A stretch of 64,000 nucleotides of DNA. It comes from Sesamum alatum. Lineage: Eukaryota > Streptophyta > Magnoliopsida > Lamiales > Pedaliaceae. The notes under the pieces are model-generated. The model saw only the letters and a program-made list of their open reading frames with translations, did no database searches and was not told where the DNA came from. A program made the translations under genes and the position numbers. Shown piece after piece: positions 55,955-64,000 of the stretch. The stretch covers positions 31,561,966 through 31,625,965 of the forward strand of contig JACGWO010000001.1 in NCBI GenBank assembly GCA_034509735.1. Direction: 5' to 3'. Position 1 is the first letter of the stretch; each line of letters opens with the position of its first letter.

Positions 55955-57132
55955 ATAAAAAATAATTAATTAAATTGAATTTAATTAATCAATTGTGTTG
56001 GACACAAACCAAAGTCTAGCTAAGGGTGAACCTATAGAGTCACACACAAATCACTGTTGAGGTGAAAGAATTAAGTTGGAATTAATTCCATAATATGCGA
56101 ATTAATTTAATTGGATTAAATTAATTCTTAAAAGTATACATGATTGGATCATTTACACGTTGAGTAATCTATTGGATAGATGACCCAAGGTTAAATTAGT
56201 TGAATTAATTTACTTAAACTTGCTTTAATTACTAAAATTGATTTATTAATTAGAGGAGATTGGACTTATGACTATTAATTGGATTAAATGACATTGTACT
56301 TTGTTTAGTTGGGTTTTCATTAAGTTAGATCTGAATTAAAATCAATTGGACCTTGGCCTTGTTGAATTTATTTAAAAGGAAACCCAGTTCCTAAAATATG
56401 GCCCAAGGCCGATTTGACTTCCTTACATGGAAAGGAAGAGTTGGTCTCCTCCTTGTAAGGGAAGTGGGTTGGAAGAGTGGGTGCTTTTGGAAAGCACCAC
56501 TCTACCATGATTTGTGCTCACTATATGGTATGATTTGCATCATACCACATGGTAATGTTGGTTGGTTGTTGGGATGGATTTGAATGACTAGGTCATTCAT
56601 CTCCCAACAATCACACACAATACTAACACATGCCTCCTCCCTCTCCCTAAAACTCACAGCCTCCTCTCCCTCTCTCTCAGTATCCCACTCTCCTCTTGGT
56701 TATTCTTGATCTTGAATCAAGTCAAGAACAAAAGTGAATCAAGGATATACTAATTCATAGTGTTAGTTTTTTATTCTTCTTCCTAGATCTAATCCTCTCT
56801 TTACAGAGTATTTAGATCTCTCCCGGTGTGGTTAGAAGTTCTATAGAGAGTTCTACGCTTGAACTCTTAGTGGACGGAACACGGACGAGGATCAATGCTT
56901 GAAACCAATCTCAAGAAAAACGATAAAGGTCCAACTCGGTTTAAATATTGTATCCTTATTTGTTTTTCTTCCACAACCAAAAATGCATGACATGTTTGTA
57001 TGATTATAATCGGATTTTTTGTACACCGAACTCCCGATAATATCAAGAATAAACCCCTTGATCCAATTTTATGTCTTAAATTTTATATTTTTCACATTTT
57101 CGCCGCGTTCTCCGGCCGATGCACTTCCTTCA
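55955..57132 (+). repeat. 5'-truncated LTR inside copia pol
   Basis: It begins in the middle of an LTR (AAGTCTAGCTAAGGG, GGTGAACCTATAGAGTCACA), has inverted repeats with TGG spacers (56099-56127, 56140-56152 and 56167-56181), and ends CGATGCACTTCCTTCA at 57132. Confidence 0.82.
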
Positions 57133-57573
57133 TAAAGATAGTAGGAAGTCCACCACAGGCTGTACATTTAGGCTCAGTGGGGTAACTATTACTAGGTGTA
57201 GAAAGAAGAAACTTATTTATAGCTAGCATTGTCAACCATGAAGGCTGAATATATTGCATGCTTTGTAGCTACACAAGAAGCCATATGGTTGAAGAGATTT
57301 ATGCAACACTTAGGAGGTACTGCTCTGTTTGATGAGCCTGTAGTGATATACTCAGATAGTATGGATGTATAAGCATATGCTAGGTACTTAGAGTATCATG
57401 GGAAGTCTGACCATATAGATATTCATTTCCACTACATTCTAGATATGATCAAGAAAGGAGATAGCTCTCTAACACGTGACCACTACAAATACGATTCTTG
57501 ATCCTCTCACTAACCAATTGCTAAAGATGTGTTTAAAGCTCATGTTGATAGCTTAGGACTAACTAGATTTTGA
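57133..57573 (+). pseudogene. Copia RNase H fragment
   Basis: It reads ALSTMKAEYIACFVATQEAI, WLKRFMQHLGG, EPVVIYSDSMDV, then a stop, and YHGKSDHIDIHFHYILDMIK. It ends with AHVDSLGLTRF. This is the continuation of the copia pol to which the RT fragment at 55833 belongs, and a different copia lineage from the intact element. Confidence 0.85.
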
Positions 57574-58417
57574 TGGACAACGTATTGTTGACTTCTGGAA
57601 TAAATTATAATTTTTTTTCCTTTCATTTTTTTGACATATTATTAATGTCACTTAGGCACGTTTATATCACTAGGAAAACATCAATCCTCTCACACGAATG
57701 ATCGCTCTGATGTTTAAGTGACGTACAAGATGAAATTGGGAACATGATTAGTGTTTTAACATTTGAGTAATGTTAAAGGCTAAATGTGGTTAGTAGGAAA
57801 GTCATGTTGAAGAACAGTCTCCTCAATATGTTTAAGATGAAACTCGCCATTGGATTGGATTGCTATCAAAATAATACCACTATTTCATATAGCCTAAAAT
57901 AGAGCTGAAAAGTTATGACAAAAATATTTGGTGTAATGCTTAATGAATATGAATTAGCTCTAATGCTTAAGTGGTGGTTCGAATGTATCCTACGACGTTG
58001 ATAGCAAGAAATAGCCCATTAAGTGGGAGCTCCGTCATAGCATACAATTCATACTGTATGTGCTTTTGGTGACCACTTAGGTGGGTGACATGACAATCCC
58101 TCTTTGTCACTATGTGAGCCCTAATAGATTGCCCTTTTGGAACCTTGGGCCTCTAAATGAAGTTCGAGTTTCAGATTACTATATTAGTATGACTCCTAAT
58201 AGCCATGACACTAATACGGTTTGGCCAACCATGCTAGAAAAGTTTTAGATCTGAATGGATTGATATGAGGACTATGGTAAGACATTTGTTTTTTCAACAA
58301 GTATCATGAATTCATAGCCCGGATGATTGTCAAAGAAGTGTGGTTGATAATCATGAATTATAAATGCTAAGATGAGTCAAGTTTAATATTGTGAGAATAA
58401 GGCTTATGAGGGAATAA
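57574..58417. other. Unassigned sequence after copia RNase H
   Basis: No ORF or clear LTR boundary is seen. It may be the 3' end or LTR of the copia element at 55833-57573. It contains a TTTTTTTTCC run (57613) and AGTATGACTCCTAATAGCC near 58187 without known meaning. Confidence 0.3.
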
Positions 58418-59187
58418 TGTTATAATAGGTGACCGGCGAGCTAAAAAGTTGGCCCCTTGTAATATATTTGAGAACAGTCTTATTCAATGTCATGTTAATT
58501 TAATGATAATCATTCTTTGGACAAACTTCATCATATGCATTTAATGCATTTTTACTTATGCCTATTATGCATGAAGCCTCCATATTATACATACTATGAA
58601 GTTGGGTTGCGCATATTGTGGCAACCATGAAACCAACTTCTACGGTTCGATCTAAGTTGTTGCAAGTCGAGAATCCTCAAGAGAGGGCATTGATTAGGAT
58701 ACTATATGGGCTCGATTGCGTGATACTTTTATAAGATGAGTATCTCATTTCATCGATGACAGGCGTGTGATGTCTATGCACTTTAGTGGGTGCTTAACAA
58801 GGATTGTCGAGTTTTCTGAATTGAATCGCAGGAGTTATTATATGGAAGACACACAAGACATGATAGGTATGACTAGTGTTTCCTAAGATGTGATAGTGCA
58901 GTAACTAGTCCTTAGACTTGAGGTTCCATAGTAGCCTTGTGCATAGGGCGGCTATGACTTGATCCCGCATAACGCGGTCAAAGTTTTCATCCTTGATTAT
59001 AATACAGTCATGTTTCAAACATAGTCAAAGTATGCATGAAGGTTGGTGAGTTCCAAGATAGGAGATACTACTTATCATGAGATGGCAACGAATCTCTTAT
59101 GTTCTCAACATTCTGTATTCCATGAAGCTCATGGCCATGGCGGTTGATCAAATAGGAAAAGGGATTTTTCTATGTTGATAAAGTTGG
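58418..59187 (+). repeat. LTR 5' fragment
   Basis: It starts TGTTATAATAGGTGACCGG and follows the first 770 bp of the LTR superfamily (GTCGAGAATCCTCAAGAG, GGCGTGTGATGTCTATGC), then is cut by the next LTR start near 59188. Confidence 0.8.
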
Positions 59188-60736
59188 GGTTAGAATAGGT
59201 GACCATAAAGCCAATTAGATTGGCCTTTATGTAATCTATTCGACAAATTTGATATAATATAATATTATGTAATGAATAGAAATGAGTATTTATTAGTGGT
59301 TATACTTTTGTTGTGCTCATTTATCTATTTTTAATTGTATTAACATCTCCACAAAGCCCATAAACCACATAGACAATCCATGTAGTTGGGCCGCGCATTA
59401 GATGATGGCTATGAAACCAACTGATGAGGGTTGGGTCTGAAATGTTTCTAAAGTCAAGGACCTCAAGACAAGGAATTGAGTGTCCTACAAAGACTTGCAC
59501 TAAGCATCGTATTCATTGGATGAGTGTCGTGTTTCATGGGCGACACCATTGGATGTCTATACGAACTCAGTGGGCCAATCGACTAGAAAATAGACCAACT
59601 AAACTGACTTGCGGGGAATCGTCATATGGAAAACTTGGAAGCTTGATCGGTATGACTAGAGTTCCCCAGCCCCGATGATACGGGAGTAGTCCTCGGACTT
59701 GACGAACCATGTAAGTCATGTGCACACGATGGTTGTATCTTGGATCTGGCGAGTGGTATTCGTGTCACGAACATGTTCATCATAAGCCTTGCCAGTGCAG
59801 TCAGAATGTGTAGCAAGGACAGTGTGTTTCAAGAAAAGGATCCATCCCCTGTCAGTATGTGAAAGCAGTATCTCTTATGCACTCAGAGACGCGTTCATGC
59901 TCTTTGAAACTGTGGCCACAGTGATTGGTAGAGTAGGAAACAATTTCCTACATCGATGCAATGAAGCAAATGCAGTCTCGAGCATCAAGCCTAGTTGCCT
60001 AGTCCCGGGTGGGAATTGACACCCAATTTGATGTTCTAGACTTAGCCAGGAGACGGTAGATGGAAGGGCAATACCTTGTATGGTAATTGGCCACTAATTG
60101 TAGCTCTCCTACTTGGTATGATTGATCATACCTTATGGTAGAATGCTTGATTAATTTGATGGAGTGGAATATATCTAGCCACATTCCTACTCTCCCATTA
60201 ATACAAATATAAGGCAAAACAAAACTCACACTCCTCATTTGTTCATTACACTCGGCCGCCCCTCACTCTCCCTCTATCTCACCTTTGCTTCATCTTGATT
60301 TAGGATCAATTGAAAAACAAAGGTTGATCTAAAAGGATGCACTAACCAATAGTGTGATCCTTTTATTCTTACTTCTTCCAAAGCACAATCTTTTCTAGCA
60401 AGGGGATTCTAGCTTCTCCCGGTGTGGCGTGGATATCATTAGAGTATTTCTACACTTGAAATCTCATGAATGGATTTGGAGAAAAGGGGAGCAACGTGAG
60501 TAGCCGGAAAGAGAAAGCATCAAGGTAACACTTACATTACGCATGTACCATTTGTTCTTCATTTCATCTATGTGCCCTAAATGTTAGATTAGGCCTAAAT
60601 CTACTTATCTTACATCGGACGCCTAGGAAAGACCAACAGAACACCCCATGGTTGAGTTTTAAATATTTTAATGATTTAAATTTACCCATCTCGCGCGCTT
60701 TCACTGTGCTCTCGGGTGGATCCACTCCCTTTAGTT
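59188..60736 (+). repeat. LTR lacking the inverted-repeat ladder
   Basis: It starts GGGTTAGAATAGGTGACC, slightly altered from TGTTAGAATAGG. It aligns with solo LTR B up to the cognate of about 25110 (AGACGGTAGATGGAAGGGC), then jumps near 60080 to the cognate of about 25730 (TTGGTATGATTGATCATACC). About 600 bp, covering the CCATGG block and nearly the whole ladder, are missing. It ends GGGTGGATCCACTCCCTTTA. Confidence 0.8.
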
Positions 60737-61989
60737 GGAAACAGAACTGAAGAGTTGATACATAGATATCGAATTCTAAAATGGGAATTGGTAAAAAATT
60801 CCATAACGTAGACTTTGTTTGGGAGATTAGTGGTAGAAGGACCTATCTGCATGGTATGCTTAGCTCACAGGTTCACGCACAATTCACCTAATACTAGAGC
60901 TATGGACCGTTGCTAGACCACCACCCATGAACAAGGGGTACCTTATAATTAAGGAGTTAATTAAGGATGATTAATTATGATAGGATCTAAATAATGTAAT
61001 GCAAATAAGTTGCTAACTGAATCGTATATTTGATACAAGCCCAAGTCTAACTGAAGGTGAATCTAAAGGATCACACACAAATTCCTGACGAGACTGTGAA
61101 ATAACTTGTGAATTAATTCTAAAAGATGAGGATTAATCTAAAGTATTAAGTTAATCCACATGTAAATAATTAGATTATTTGAGAGGACCTATTTGATAGG
61201 AAGCCCCAGAGACCTAATTGATTAAAATTTTGGACTTGGGTTTAACTAATGGAGATTAATGAAGTAGTTAGGACCAAATGTTAATTTGATTAATTGAGCC
61301 TAAAATAAATTGATGGAGATCAATTAAACTTAGGCCCAAGATTAATGAGATATTAATATTTGGACCTAAGCTACTTTAAGCCCTTAAGCCCACAAATTGG
61401 AGGTTTAACTTTATAAAGGGTAGAAGTGGGCCGACTACACTCACAAGACATATAGCAAAGGTATAAAAATCAGCCCCCTCCCTTCAATGCGCTCTGCTGA
61501 ACTATTCAAAGTCCAAACCCTCAAAAACACTCCTCACCTCTTCCTAAACCCTTGATCTAGATCTACTTTACCTTCTATAATTCTATCAAGTGGATAGAAG
61601 GGACTACGATAGAGGAAGGACAAGTGTCCTTCTAGAACGTGAGCACGTTGTGGAAATCAAGGAATCACACGAACAAGGGTCTTGAAGGGGAGCGTGAGTG
61701 CGCGAGGGGTTTTCTTGGAGAGGCCTTTTAAGGGGACTTGGTGAAGAAGTCGGCTTCCCATTTGGTGTGCTTGTGTTAGGGTTTTGTCCTTCAAAACATC
61801 CAGTACTTCTTCATCAATCCAAGTGTAGAAAAAGGTATAATTTTCTAACCATTCAGTTGACATTCTCTAAATGCATGAGATCCACGTCGTAACAACAACG
61901 AGATGCGAATTCGATCCCTTAAATCTGATACATTTTAAATTTTTTTCCCACTGTGTTTTATACCTCTTGGGTAAATATGAAACTTTCAT
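60737..61989 (+). repeat. 5'-truncated LTR before a copia leader
   Basis: It enters the LTR plan near 60885 (TAGAGCTATGGACCGTTGC, the degraded CCATGG block) and carries inverted repeats such as TCCTAT/ATAGGA (61187). It ends AATATGAAACTTTCA at 61989, followed by a PBS-like sequence. The first about 110 bp are not recognised. Confidence 0.65.
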
Positions 61990-61990
61990 T

Positions 61991-62003
61991 GGTAATAGAG
62001 TCT
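61991..62003 (+). promoter_or_regulatory. Degenerate copia primer-binding site
   Basis: TGGTAATAGAGTC resembles TGGTATCAGAGCC and lies 1 nt after the LTR end, the same spacing as in the intact element. Confidence 0.65.
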
Positions 62004-63959
62004 AATCATGCAAGCCACTTGAATTACTTGAAATTTTGTAAGTTAAATACGTTAAATCATATGTTGTGTTGAATCTTGATTCTTGAGCATGTTAATCATT
62101 AAATTGATTCTTGATCTTCATAATTATGAAAGAAAACAGATTGGAATACATCTTGGATTGGCCGCACGCAGCCACGCGAAAACAAGGGACACTGTGCGGC
62201 CGTGTCCCTGCCCGCTGCTGTGAACGGCAACCTGCGCAGCAGCTGTACAAGCTGCATAGGAAATATTATTTGGAATTCCAAATATTAACTATTATGATTT
62301 TATGAAAATCTTCAGATTTGATGTACTTTTTAATTTGATTAAGATTGCATGCATGGAAAATATTGATATTTTACATCATTAGAAAATAGTTTTCTTATTA
62401 ATTAGAAATATTTTTGCAATGTCTAGACAAATAATTTAAATTGATATTTTCATAAAATTAAGGGGTTTAATGTGATTAAATTTGTTTTAGTTAATCTGGT
62501 GAAAGATGGAGTTCTAATTAGTGGATACTAGTTTTCGGAATTAATTAGAGTCCAAGTTCACATGGATTATATTTTTTAAATTAATTGTATTTATGAATCA
62601 AGTGATTAGGAATTAATTTTCAATTCCCTTTTGGGAAGACATCATGTGCTTTAATGTACGAAATGAATGACTTCAAATATTTGATATTAGTACACATGTG
62701 ACATGTACATAATCAATAAGATATGATAGTATTTTCTTATGTGATATGTGGCTTTATTCATTTATGTACTAAATGTTTAAAAAGGATGATCCTGGAGCCC
62801 TACACCATATGTGATTAGTTTATTTATGCTCGATGCCTTAATCAGACCTGCGACTCTCCTATCTCTCATTTTCAACTTTGGAACGTTGTAAAATTTCTTT
62901 CTCCCTCCTATGTACCTCCCCTCGACTATTGATCAAGGTTTCTTGGAATTTTCAAATGTAATGAGAGTGGATATTAGGAGTAAGGAATTTTATTTAACTT
63001 TGACGAAGATCAAGTCCATGGTGATGGAGGCCCAAGGCGATCCATAAGATGAAGGCCCTCGATGGAGATCCAAAGGATGAAGTCTCGAAGGCCTATGAAT
63101 GTATGGTTACAATTCATGTGATAGTTTTGGCCTATTATTCATTAAAAAACTCTAGATTGACCAATGATTTACCATGGCCTCGGTGGATCGCATAGGATCC
63201 GGCTCATGATCATCCAACACTGGCATCCTAGGTTATTTAATTGTGTGTGATGCTTATGTGTATCTATGTATATCTTGTGCATTGCAAGCCTATGTGTAAA
63301 TTTGTAGACATTTATGAGATAAGCATGAAAAAATATTAAAACACGTTGTGGTGATGTCTTGCAAATCAATCAAACCAATCGAATGCTCACTTGAACAATC
63401 CAAGTTTAAATATTGGGTCCATAATGGATAAAATCAAATTAGATTTAATAATCCAATCCTTCCATCCATATGACTAAGTATAAGATGCTACCACCTTTCA
63501 CTTCATTGTGCCACAAGTCATGGAATGTTTGAAAGAAGTGAAAAGTTGTTTTATCATTATGAACCGGTAAAATTAATTTCAAGATATTTCTGTCTCACGA
63601 GTTGTTGAGGGTGAAAATTGAGATAAATGTTTTGGTTGATGCATTGGGCCTAACATTGAGTAATACAATTCACTTGTAGTCCTTGGGATTGTGTGAAAAA
63701 TGAGGCAAAAGTCTTGAGGATCTCATAAAGATTAGAATGGTAAATGTTACCTCCCACAAAATTCTTTCAATATGAATCGTAATAGCAGGGTATGGAGATT
63801 ATTTTGTGGACTTGAAACCTACTAGGAACATATTTCCCAAACTTCCACATGAGAGTTTGTGGAGTTTTGAAGAAATAGTGTGAGAGATTTATGATTGAAG
63901 ATAATTTTATAAATGAATTTTGAATTTGGTTAATTGTTTTTTTCTTTCTGATTATGAAA
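62004..63959 (+). other. Copia leader, right-hand element
   Basis: This is homologous to 11061-13362. It has a short GC-richer block (62157-62255: GGCCGCACGCAGCC, GTGTCCCTGCCCGCTGC), the region AGCCCTACACC at 62796, TTTCTTTCTCCCTCCTATGT at 62896, AATGTAATGAGAGT at 62956, and CGGTGGATCGCATAGGATCC at 63180. The closing inverted repeat is degraded (62785 with 63196). Confidence 0.8.
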
Positions 63960-64000
63960 ATGTCTAAATCCACTATCAACAATACTTGAGACAAAGATAC
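63960..64000 (+). pseudogene. Copia gag start, frameshifted
   Basis: The ATG at 63960 gives MSKSTINNT and then TGA. Relative to the intact gag (MSKNPLSTILETN), about two bases are missing after codon 3, so the reading stops almost at once. It runs off the window. Confidence 0.75.

Overview
The window is nuclear plant DNA, almost certainly from a eudicot. It is a heap of nested LTR retrotransposons with one recognisable host gene. The evidence is Ty1/copia and Ty3/gypsy gag-pol of plant lineages, LTRs with TG...CA ends and 5-bp target-site duplications (TSDs), plant MITE and MULE elements, a CACTA terminus, a TRIM, and a plant-specific bHLH gene with introns. The species cannot be named from sequence alone.

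Layout. 1-1290 is the right part of a copia-type LTR. 1291-37169 is a cluster of degraded Tat-like Ty3/gypsy copies in both orientations, with the following inserted in it: a solo LTR (6426-8633); a nearly intact, very young copia element (9060-19419, TSD GGAAG); a truncated LTR (20626-21540); a reverse-oriented copia remnant (21541-30147) that itself carries two solo LTRs (21623-23937 and 24222-26446); a duplicated piece of the gypsy (30148-30720); and another solo LTR (30721-32710). The gypsy ends with its pol stop (33585), an array of G-rich hairpins, a spliced antisense accessory gene with its own TATA box (36325 back to about 34250), and a 3' LTR (36752-about 37169).

37170-42010 is the genic island. 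A three-exon bHLH gene lies on the minus strand (exons 41905-41747, 38849-38508 and 37784-37557). A TRIM retroelement sits in its second intron and a MULE-type MITE in its first.

42700-51960 holds a possible copia LTR and a decayed chromodomain (Reina/Tekay-like) gypsy element (43582-50535). The latter contains a CACTA end and a complete 1.2-kb MULE with a perfect 9-bp TSD. 51960-64000 is a pile of whole, solo and truncated LTRs from one large LTR superfamily, copia fragments, and the long leader of one more copia element whose gag starts at 63960.

The LTRs, although diverged, share a common plan: identical first bases (TGTTAGAATAGGTGACC), a conserved CCATGG block, a ladder of perfect inverted repeats mostly spaced by exactly 3 nt, and a 3'-terminal two-part stem structure with compensatory base changes. 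The gypsy 3' UTR and the copia leader are also built of serial hairpins. These structural arrays are the least ordinary content of the window. All coordinates and splice sites were read by eye; divergence statements are visual estimates, not alignments.
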